Assembly: GCA_025642075.2 (NCBI GenBank)
Contig: JAODUO010001743.1
Location: forward strand, 1-64,000
Source: Ridgeia piscesae
Taxonomy: Eukaryota > Annelida > Polychaeta > Sabellida > Siboglinidae
Length of the DNA: 64,000 nucleotides
Direction: 5' to 3'
Positions 14,443-26,400 of this stretch are shown one piece after another. A model generated the notes under the pieces. It was given only the letters and a program-made list of their open reading frames with translations, did not search any database and was not told the origin of the DNA. The translations under genes and the position numbers were made by a program. Numbering within the stretch: position 1 is the stretch's first letter; the number at the start of each line of letters is the position of its first letter.

Positions 14443-14484
14443 ATGACAGGTTTCAATGACTGTTGCTGCTGTGATGACTCAGAG
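14443..14484 (+). CDS. SLC44A1: SLC44 coding exon 1 (N-terminus with Cys cluster)
   Basis: ATG opens 14 codons reading [14 protein letters not shown], ending GAG before the donor GTACAT in phase 0, which matches the phase 0 start of exon 2. The four adjacent cysteines resemble the Cys-rich N-terminus of vertebrate CTL1 and suggest acylation (inference). An in-frame GTG upstream at 14419 is not a normal start. A TTCCAG at about 14372-14377 may be the acceptor for the 5' UTR part of this exon. Confidence 0.65.
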
Positions 14485-17400
14485 GTACATGCATTTAGTT
14501 TTTTCACAATTGTTTGTCCTTTGTACTGTAGAGTGCAAAGGTCAAACCTACAATTTTTTTTATATAACTCACTATACTATACTATACAAAGTCTAAAGAC
14601 TCAGTACTAATAAAGATGTTTCTGTGATAATAACATTCATCAGCATATATTGCATGTAATTATAATGATATGACATGCTTGATGCAATTGTTATAATTGT
14701 TAGAAATTTAGGGCTAATAATTAGAAAAAAGCCAGTTTTATGGTAAAAACTCCTTTGATGAAACTAGTCTGTTTCAAGGACACAGTTGAATGGATGTAAC
14801 AGTTAATGTTCTACCAGAACATAGCATTGTTATGATAGATATAGTTTATTTGACGAACGAACATTTTGTTCAACAACAAATGAACATACACAATTACTTG
14901 CATAATGTGATGCACTGCTGTTGTTGAAAGAATCAGGCTGAAATCATAGACTTATACATTGCCACGCCCTTCTTATAATCATTATTATGATACAACACCA
15001 GGTAAAAAATGTAGTAGCACCATCATAGCACCATCATGATTTAGTCCAGGTAAGCAACAGATTGACCAGAATCAGTCCACAGTCTTCCCAGGAATCGTGA
15101 GTCATCATCATGTTATTAAATTACAACTACAGTGTTTGCTGCGACTGCACTAACAGTTGTGGCTGGGTGTAGGAGACTGTAATGGTCACTTCTGTTTCAG
15201 TCACCAGCCCCAGACTCGACAGATGGAGGACCCACAAAGAGGGCTGTGTGCTGCACGGACATACTCTTCCTTATCATCTTCATTGCCTTCATTGGAGGCA
15301 TGGTATGTACCTAGCTGTGGCGTCATGATTCATTCTTTTGTCAACACGTCACAGTATGTATCTGTATATTGCCGACCTGTCGTGCTTTGATGTGTCACCT
15401 CACTTTGAGTGAGCAAGCAAAATTATTTAGACAAGATTTGGTTATTTTAGATTTAATTTAGTTGATTCCGTTAGGTATTGGTTGTGGTGGTTTTGTGAAC
15501 TTCTGAGTTGCTCAAAGTGACATGCCTCACTCCACCTGGGGATGGGTGGGTGAAGTGTTGGTTGTGTGAAGCAGTATTAATCGCTACATGGTTTTATGGC
15601 CTCTGTGAACTTGCAAACTCTTATACAGTATAACATGCACGCACGTATGCACACATACACACCACACCACACCACACCACACCACACCACACCACACCAC
15701 ACCACACCACACCACACCACACCACACCACCACCACCACCACCACCACCACCACCACCACCACCACCACACCACCCCCACACACACACACACACACACAG
15801 GCCTCCTCTAAAACAGTGTTAAAAGTTCATGCAAAAAGGACGATAAGCAATAAAGAAATAGAGTGTAGTGGCTCAGTGGGTAGAATATTGGACCCTCAAT
15901 CTAAAGAACCCGGGTTTGAATCCTGTGCTGTCAGGTCAAACCTTGCTCCAATTCACTCAACTATACAGACAGTGGTGGATATTTGTGTATGACTAGCCTT
16001 AAGGGTCTTAATTTGCAACATGGCTGGATGCTTTCTAGAGAAGTCAAGATGGCGTTCGATTGAACAGAACTAAAGTGTGAAGCCGTTTGAGCAGCCTAAG
16101 ACTGGATACTTTGTTTTATAAGAACTTATCTCTATGCTTTACACGGCGTTTGATTCGTGTGTATTTGTTGCAGCTGTTCTTCGCGGTGTTCTCCATCAAG
16201 CAGGGAGACTCCATGAGACTCATCCACGGCTACGACAGCTTTGGCAACACATGCAACCAGAAGAACTACCGAATCCCTAACATCACCTACAGTGGTATCA
16301 GCACCGAGGGCAAGAGGTCAGCACTGGTAGCATTCGTTACATCCCTGGTTGGATTGTAAAGTCATTGATAGTGTGCTTTATTTACCTCTGTTTTATGTAT
16401 ATGAATCATTGCATAGAATGTTAAGTAATAGTTTTGTTACCACTTAATGTATTTTTAAGATGTACTGCATAGATAATACTTCTTAATACTGATAGTTGTA
16501 TCAATCAGTCTTTCCTAATACCACCTATTGAGAAACTTCATGTGTAGTTTTGTCTACAATTATTTGGTATTACGGTCACAGTTACATAACTAACTACAAT
16601 AACAAAACATTATCATCATCATCGTGCAGCCATAGTGTCCCATGGTTTGGCGAAGGCCTCAGCATGCAGCTTCCACGTCTGCCTATCTTGCGCTATCCTC
16701 TGCCAGATGGTACCCTTCCAGTAGTCGTGTAGTTCGTCTCTCCACCGTCTCGCCGGTCTTCCTCTGGGTTTTCTCCTTTTGTAGGATTTCCAGGTGGTCT
16801 ATCAGTTATCTTCTGCTGACGTGCCCTGCCCAGGTCCACTTCTGTCTTCTGACTTGTTCAATCACGTCTGTGACCTTTGTCATGAACACAACTAAACTTA
16901 AAGTGGCCCTGTTTCTCCTTGTACTGACTCTAGTTGCTGTCAACACGTTAATGCACTATTGGTGATGACTTTCTTACCTAACAATTCCCCACCTCCCTTT
17001 CACATGCTGGCAGGTGTAGCAGTCTCTTCCACTTCTTCCTGTCCTCAGCCCATTCTTCCTTCACCTTCCATGCCTTAAAGCATTCCCCACTGGGTCCTTA
17101 AGCCTCCCTCTCATTCATTCCCCTTCATCTTCAACTCCATGGCGACTCTTTTGTCTTCCCTTTCATTTCTCCTCTCCGCTTGACCAAACCACTGCAGCGT
17201 TTGTCTCCTCGTGATGACAACTATGATCTCTACACTGGCTACATTCAAGATGTCCACATTTCTCTAGTATTTTCACAGGCCAGTCTCATCACTATCGTTG
17301 TTCCAGTTGTGTCCAGCACTCGGTAGAGTTCTACTAACTCAATAATCTGTGTATATTGTGGTTACAATGTTATGATCTTATGAGATCTCACTGAACTAGT

Positions 17401-20400
17401 TGGTTTTATTCAGAATATTTATGCAAAGCCGACCTTTCTATTCTGGCACTGAGGGTGGTCCTTGCATGGGTGCTTGTGTTGTCAGTGGTTCTTTTACACC
17501 CCAAATTGAGACGGGACCGACATTTACAGGATTTTCCGAATCATGAGGGATACACAGTCCCCAATGTTGAGAGCCAGGTTTTAACACCGTATATACTGTA
17601 CTGTGCCTGCTGTGACCGGGTACTGAACCCGCGCCTGCCAGGCAGATGTGCCAACCACTACACTGTCCATGTACCTCTCAATCGGTAGATAAATTTACTG
17701 TCATCAGTACACATTGACTGTTGCGATGCACGTGCCACTGATGTACTGTTATGCTTCTATTTGCCACCAGCTCATGTTAACCGTTGGTCTCATTTTGTCT
17801 CTTATAGCAATGTGTTCTTCATGAGCATGTGGAGACCGTTCAAGTCGATGCAGTTGTGTGTGAGCACGTGCCCGGACAAAGACCTCCGCACTCCAGAGGA
17901 TGTGAAAGAATTTGCGGAGCAAACTGGCTCCAGACTCTGCCTCTACAATATTCCTGTTGAGGAGTACACCACCATCAATCCTGACATGTACTCGAAGAGT
18001 GGACCCTGCCCAAAGTTGCCCATCTACAAAAGGTATGTACGTCCAGGCTTGTGTATGTCATTGTGTTGTACGCAGGAATGATGCAGGTGCTTTGTTTCAA
18101 CATATGTTTATCATTATGCATATTTCAGAAAAAAATGGATACATTTTTAAATTGAATAATCGACTGGTATTATTACTGTTAAAACTTGTTTTTTTCACAG
18201 TCACTAAACAAAGCAAAACTTAAACCAGTAATTTACAATTTCATATTGAAGGTACTATTGAAAGGGTACTATTTCAAACTGAAACTGAAACTGAAAGTTC
18301 TATGCTATGATGTTCTTTAGAGCAACTTTTACTTCTCCATTGCCTTGAATCAATCAGTGTATCACAAACTAACTGGTTGAAGACTAGTGTCACCAAACAT
18401 GTCCCATGACCAGAATATTTGTCGCAGCTAAAAAGATTAAGAATTACTGACGTAAAGACATGTTTATTGTTCTTTCAGTCTCTCCGTTGTCTTCCGCTGC
18501 GTGCCGGACCCCCGCGGTTTGGCAAAACATTTTGATGAGAAGGCCAACATCACTAGCACTTTCCTCAAGATCCTAAACTCGGACGGAATTTTCCGTAAAG
18601 TTCTCAGTGACGTCTACGTCAGCTGGAAGGAGATGTTGGCCCTATGTGCAATTGCCTTAGGTAAGATGTTCACTATAGAATGTGGTAAGCTGCAGAACTG
18701 ATAAAGGTGTGTTTTAAACCAGCCGGATGTGAACAGTTTTGAATTGTTCACGTTATGTTCATGCATGTGCTTTTTTAATGTAAGCTTGTTTAGAAGCTTA
18801 TCAGATTTAATATATAAAATTCCATGGCAATTTCAGTTATGTTGTTTTTTAAATATGATTTTATTGTTGTGGATTATGGCACAAAAACTAAATTTTATTT
18901 GAATCAATTTACATCAGTTAATTAAACCTGGTGAACAGTGGTTTGCTGAATATTAAACGACAATTGAATGACAGTTTGTCAGCTGAAAGCAGTTTGTCAT
19001 AACTTTATGATAATGTTTGTCATTGTTAAATTAAAATATAACATTTATCAGTAGTTTATAAGACATACTTTCCTATGTTTTTGCAGGCGTGTCTTTCATT
19101 ATGGTCATGTTGATTCGCTACATTGCGTCTGTCATCGTGTGGGTCATAGTTGCTCTGGCAGCCATTGGGAGCATTGGTGAGTTGAAACTTCTTTCACATG
19201 TAAACATTGTTACACTTACATTGGAAAAATCTGACATGGACAGAATTGTAAAAAGAAAAGTTGCTGCTGATTAATAAGTTTTACAATCTTAAAGTGTTAC
19301 AAGTTTGAAACCGATTCGCTAGGAATGTTGACCAGTCAAAACTATGAACAGCTGAATAACACTGTTCTTCAATTTACTGTTCTTGCATTATGTAGATTGG
19401 TGTTTGTTTCTTTAGTGGGGACAGCATTCCTGTGGTGGACATACGCCCAGGAACGTGCGGAGGTCGCTTCTAATAACAAGTTCCACTTTCCAATTCTCGA
19501 CATTGATATCAAGAATGAGACTGCATTCCTTGGCTTCTCCATTACTGCCACAGTGCTCACGGTAGGTGACAGGGGGCAGCACTAGTCCTGGTGATTGTAA
19601 CTACCAGTAATGGATGTTTTCTAAAATTCAGATGGTAGTAAGATGTTATGCGCTTGTCATACGACCATGGTATGGCAGTTTTTATTTTAACATAACTGTA
19701 TCTGTGTTAATTAAATGTATTAAAAAAAAATTAAAGACAACAACTCAGGGTTTGTATCTTTGACTTGACAAAAAGTTGTCAGCAGAAGTGTCAATATATC
19801 TGCTAAGACCTTTCTCATTGCAAAGGATATATTTTATTTCATTTATCAAATATGTGACGTGTTCTAACGAAATGAGTCGTATGTCTAAACAAAAAAATTC
19901 AAACAGAAAAACGCATTTGAAGTTCGCGGTCACATAAGCGCACAGTCGAGTACATTGTCGATCCAAAATCGGCCGTTTTGCTTCTATTACTCCATTTGAT
20001 GCATTCAAAATAAACTACCAAGGCATGTTCGCTGTCGAAGATATATCATGCTAACTGTTTACTGAAATTATTACAACATAATCCGAGTATTTAGCAATGT
20101 TTTGTAGCAGCGACCCGATCAATTCCACGTTGTGGTACGGCTAGCGAGAGCGCACTGCGCCTGCGCGCATAGCTCTAAGCCAATCAGGGCCCCGCTGTCA
20201 GCTCCTCACGGCGTCTAGTGACGTTTATTCACAGATAGGCCTCTCGCATTAAGCGCTGCTATTGGCTTACACTGACGTCAGTGGGGATTTCTACTACAAG
20301 AATCCGAAAGAGGGCGTCCAGGGCTTTCCTGCAGTACCAAATAAGTCCGCCATGCGTTGAGGGAAACCCCAAAGAATGCGACATGAACTAGTGCGATTTA

Positions 20401-23400
20401 TCGGTTCTGTTTTATGAAATTCATGCGTGAAATGTTACGTAGTGTGTCTAAAAATGCTATAAAATGTACTAAATAATAATGTAAATGAGAAATAAGCATT
20501 GCCAATTGACAAAAAAGATACCAAAGTATAGTTTGGTGACAAAAAGTCAAAATCGTTGAAATTCATCGTTGAATGTCTATGCGGTGTTTTCTCGAAATCA
20601 AGTTCGCTGACATACGACTCATTTCGTTAGAACACGTCACATATATTCAATAAAAAATATATATTCAACATGACGGCAACTGAATAAATTTTACTCAACT
20701 AGTTTTTATGTTGTCCGCCAGGTGGTGCTGCTGCTGGTGATCATCGTGATGCGGTCGCGTCTCGTGCTCGTCGTGGCGTTGTTCCACGAGGCAGGGAAGT
20801 GTCTCGTGGATCTCCCGCTGCTGCTGCTGCAGCCGTTCTGGACATTTCTCATCCTCATGCTCTTCTTCGTCTACTGGATCATCATCTACGCCTACATGTC
20901 CACCGCAGGTCAGACTCACGGCAGCTTTCGCAGAATAAATAGTTGCTCCGCAGAATAAATAGTAGCTCCACAGAATAAATAGTTGCTCCACAGAATAAAT
21001 AGTAGCTCCGCAGAATAAATCGTAGCTCCACAGAATAAATAGTAGCTCCGCAGAATAAATAGTAGCTCCACAGAATAAATAGTAGCTCCACAGAATAAAT
21101 AGTAGCTCCTCAGAATAAATAGTAGCTCCGCAGAATAAATAGTAGCTCCACAGAATAAATAGCAGCTCCACAGAATAAATAGTAGCTCCACAGAAAAAAT
21201 AGTAGCTCCACAGAATAAATAATAGCTCCGCAGAATAAATAGTAGTCCGCAGAATAAGTAGCTCCACAGAATAAATAGCTCCGCAGACAAAATAGTAGCT
21301 CTGCAGAATAAATAGCTCCACAGAAAAAATAGTAGCTCCGCAGAATAAAATTTAATAGTAACAGTAAATTAAAAAAATCTGAAAAAGTAGCTCTGTAGAA
21401 TAAATAATAGGTCAACAGATGCTCCGCAGAATAAATATTAGCTCTGTAGAATAAATAATAGGTCAACAGATGCTCCGCAGAATAAACATTAGCACCGGAG
21501 AATAAATAGTAGCTCTGTAGAATAAATTTAATAGTATCAATAAATCAACAGATCTGAAAAAAGTAGTAGCTCAATAGAATATATAGAAGCTCCACATAAT
21601 AATTAGTTTTTAAGATGTCAAAGTTAAAACAGAATGGTACGTTTCTGTGTTGTGTCTGACTCCGTCTGACTCGGCCGTGTAGGCGCAGCGCAGGCGGACT
21701 ACACGAAGGAGTTCAACAGTGTCGTCTACAGGAAGTCTGACCTGGTGCACTACATGTGGTGGTACCACCTCATCGCCCTCATCTGGATCAGTGAGTTCAT
21801 CCTCGCCTGTCAACAGTTCATCATCGCCAGCACCGTTGCCTCCTGGTACTTCACACGGTCAGTCTAGTCTTTTAATTTAAAAAAAATTAATAATTTAAAA
21901 AAATGTAATAATTTAGTTTACTGTTTTATCTTTATAAATAAAAACACAAATTAATGAAATTCATTTTTTTTCCGGGGAATTTGTTTTTTGAAAAAAATCA
22001 ATTAACTTTCAGCTAACTCGGTTTTATTGGTTATTAATTTATGTGATCTTGTGGGTGTTGATTAAAATTTGAAGTAGTTGGAGTTTGTTTTGGTGATCTC
22101 AGTGACTACTAGACGCACCAAGTGAACCAGCCAGTACCAAGGAAAGATCCAAGGAGGGTTCAGTTATTTTTTGAGCGGTGTCAGTTGACCTTCTAGTAAC
22201 ACTTGATGATTGAAATAGTGAACTGGGAGTGTGGATTTGTGGTCCTGTTGTGTTACGTAAAATACTGGATTTACCTGGATTTTTACATTCATAGAGAGGC
22301 ACGCAGTTCCAAGTTTATCTGGAGTCGGAGTTTTCTTAACCCACGTCACATAATTATGCTTCATTAGCGGACAGGGGTATCAGGTACCCCCGCAAATTGT
22401 CTCACTGTTGTACTTTATGTGAACATACATTTCCCACAATTTTGTGTAACATTAATGTTTTATCAACCAAACGTCAACAATGGTTCAATAGAGCAGCATC
22501 ATTCATGGAATCACCAGTTTTATTTAACTGTCTCCAAGACCCTGCTATGGTTCTACATATAAGCTACAGATGATGTTATTGCAAAAGTATTGTAACAATT
22601 TTATGTTGAAAGTAGAATGATCTCTTGCTATGTTGCATGGTGTTAAAATGAAAGATAAATCACCCAATGATTTTACATTGAAACCTTTTAAGTCTATACT
22701 ATGCTCTTAGAAATATTTCATCGTTGATCTGCATAGTTGTGTTGGTGTTGACTGTGCTGCCATCTGGTGTCCACAGGGACAAGTCTCACCTTGGCAACCC
22801 GATCAGCAAGTCCATATGCCACCTGATACTGCACCACATCGGCTCCGTCGCCTTAGGATCGTTCATCATCACCCTCGTGAAGATACCCCGCTACATCCTC
22901 ATGTACATCAAGTCCAAGTGAGTATACAGCTGCACATTATAAAGTCAGTAAAAGACCTAAAATCATTCAGTAGTAGTAGTAGTAGCAGCAGCAGTAGTAG
23001 TAGTAGTAAAAGCTGTATTTATTGATGGTAACCATGTCACGTGGTACATTGTGATTTTCAATGGGCCATCATCACTGAACACTCTTACATACATACATTA
23101 CATACATACAATAAAGTGTCAGATAAAATATATTTTTCACAACAATACTGATAAAATAATAATAGTAATAAATAGATAAGAAATTTGTAATTAATATATA
23201 ATGTTAAAAATATTATAAATTATGGTAATAAAACATTATTAAAATGTTTAATAGTAAACTAAATTACAGTAATAAAATAATGTATGATGATGGCATTGTA
23301 GTATACAAAATTAATTTAAACAATGTACATTTCAGTTGTTACCAAACATTCTGTGTGACACCATTTCATACTCTATTGAAAATTGTAGTACAGTCGCGCC

Positions 23401-26400
23401 TCGCTATAACGCGACTCGCTATAACGCGAATCGGCTATAACGCGGTCGGTCGTGGAGCCCGAATTTCTGCCGCCAGGGGGGAAATGGGCGCTACAGCTAA
23501 CAATAACGCTGTAATTAACTGTCACTTATTTTTATGAAGTCTTCATGTTTGTCTTGTACAGGCTTATCTAGAAACTATTTAATGATATTAAGAAAATTAA
23601 CACAGAAGTACAACTGCGTTGCTGAGTTCGTTGTTTGTTGTGCCCCTGGCTTCTGGCTCTGCTCTGCCGTCGGCTTCGCGGCACCAATCCAATCGTTTTT
23701 CAAACCGATCTATTGTGTAACCAGCGCTTGGTTTGTGTGGTAATTTCTTAAGTGTTTGTTTAAAACGTTACCAATTCCTTTGATTGCATTTAATTAACTT
23801 TAGGCACAGTAATTTTGGTACAAAGTCCTGTTTGTTTGCGCCGATATCAATCGCGTTTGTCTCCTGCCAGTTCGCTGTGGCTTCGGCGAAGGCGCCCGTT
23901 CGCTGTGGCTTCCGCGAACGAGCGCCTTTGCCGGCTTGTAAACGGCAATTAAATTGCTTACAAATTGGGCGGTGACGAAAAATAATTATGGTACTGAAAT
24001 GGCAGGTAAAGTTATGTTATGTTTTCTTCACTACGTATACGAAAAAATATTTTCTTGTGCGCAAATATACGAATTGCATTATAAATCGGCACGGTAAATG
24101 TGCGATCTAAATTTATATTTTGGGATTGATTAAAAGATGAAATTAATCCAACAGTGAGCGCAATTAGTATAAGTATTAATATCTGACCGACTTCGGCAAC
24201 ATGTCAATTCATTTGTGCGTTTCGGCTGCTGAGTTCAAGGTTATTTTAGACCGCGACCGCGTACTGTGTTATCGCTCCGCCTCAGTTCGCATCGCCAGAC
24301 GAGGCCCGTTGGCTCTGAATTTATTTAAAAACTGTACACCATTCGCAAGATTGACTCAGTTCAACATTCGACAGTGTATATTATTTTAACGTAATACACA
24401 TTTACGTTGGTTTCAATGTCAGTTAGTTTTATAAATCACACATACACCACGCAACAAGCACATTGGCTTCGGTTGCTGTTGTGGCGTTTTGGGGGTGGTG
24501 GCGCCCCTGGCGGAATATAATCTATAACGCGCCTCGTTTACAATGCGGTTCCATTTCGTGGACCCCAACTACCGCGTTATAACGAGGCGCGACTGTATCC
24601 ACCAGGTGTGATGTTCGATGACCCATGTAAAAATTTATTTAGTACAACATATCGCGTGTGACAGGCTGAAGAACGCGGAGAATGACTGTGCCAAGTGCTG
24701 TCTCAAGTGCTGCATCTGTTGTCTCTGGTGTCTCGAGAAGTTCCTCAAGTACCTCAACCTCAACGCCTACACCATCATTGGTGAGTGTGACACTAGCAGG
24801 TACCCCAACCTGAATGTTACTCATCATTGGTGAGTGTCTGTGACATTAGCAGGTACCCCAACCTGAATGTTACTCATCATTGGTGAGTGTCTGTGACATT
24901 AGCAGGTACCCCAACCTGAATGTTACTCATCATTGGTGAGTGTCTGTGACATTAGCAGGTACCCCAACCTGAATGTTACTCATCATTGGTGAGTGTCTGT
25001 GACATTAGCAGGTACCCCAACCTGAATGTTACTCATCATTGGTGAGTGTCTGTGACATTAGCAGGTACTCCAATCTGAATGTTACTCATCATTGGTGAGT
25101 GTCTGTGACACTAGCAAGTACCCCAACCTGAATGTTACTCATTTTTGGTGAGTGTCTGTGACACTAGCAAATACCCCAACCTGAATGTTACTCATTTTTG
25201 GTGAGTGTCTGTGACACTAGCAAATACCCCAACCTGAATGTTACTCATTTTTGGTGAGTGTCTGTGACACTAGCAAATACCTCAACCTGAATGTTACTCA
25301 TCATAGGTTAATGTTTGTGACACTAGTAGGTACCACAATCTGAATGCTTACACTATTATTATTTAGTGTCCGTGACACTAGTAAGTACCTCAACGTGAAT
25401 GCCTATACCATCAATGGTTGTGTACTTGTGTTCTTATGAATTCCTGCATCATAACTTCTCCTTAATGAAATTGAGTAACTTGTTTTCAGATGTCTAAATA
25501 CCTGTAGACATGTCTAATGTTCCTCATAGACTATGTTACAACTACCCAGAGGTACATGCTATGTTTGCTATGTTCCAGCAATTGAAGGCAAGAGTTTCTG
25601 TCCAGCAGCCAAAAAGGTAATTAATATTTACAGTAAGATTTACATTAATTTGTACATGAGATATCTGATTAATTCATTCTTGTTTTACATTATAAAAAAT
25701 CATTCAAAGAAATTCAAAGATTTAAAAATGTAAGTAAAAAATTGCTACCATAAGATATTATTATATCCCCCTCTCTAATCCAGCCAGCCACATACAAACT
25801 TTTTAATCAAGCCACTCATTTTAATAAATTATTATCTAAGCACAAATTTGAAGATGATCACAAAAGTGTGCATACGAAATAAATTCCATAGTAAGCAAAA
25901 TATACGAAGTCAAAAATAAATACATAAACAATAGCATTATGTCCAAAGTATAAAAGTAAGGCATTTGTTCCTATCATATTACACCAAAACTTTAGTCTTT
26001 CCAATTACGCCATCTAGTGGGTGGAACTGGTATCAATGCATGATGAAGCTACTACACACGTATAAGGACCTGGCATGATGGGGGATTATGGCTTCATAGT
26101 CGTATCATGTTAGATAAACTTGAACACTGTAAAACTTTCACTATGCATACATTACTTACTCTTCACTTTTGATATGTTAATAAGAAACACCTCTTTAAAT
26201 TTTTCTGATTTCAGGCATTTGAAATCATCTCGAGCAACGTGCTGAGAGTAGCAGCAATCAATAGTGTGGGAGACTTCGTGCTGTTCCTTGGCAAGATTGG
26301 GGTAATGGCCATCACTTGCGCCATCAGTGTCGTCTGGTTCAAGGTCAGTGTCGCCTCGATCAAGGTCAAATTCTGATAACATTGCAAAAAATAATGACTA

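Noticed and set aside
15861..15930. Intact tRNA gene
   Set aside because: Box A and box B are present, but the acceptor stem does not close and the sequence continues into a repeated SINE body.
20695..21466. Long - strand open frames of repeated [11 protein letters not shown]
   Set aside because: They are translations of the 20-bp AATAAA array and continue into antisense SLC44 exon 8.
24781..25420. Regular direct repeats that could be taken for a CRISPR array
   Set aside because: The repeats are contiguous 53-bp tandem units without unique spacers, in a eukaryotic intron and derived from the neighbouring exon.
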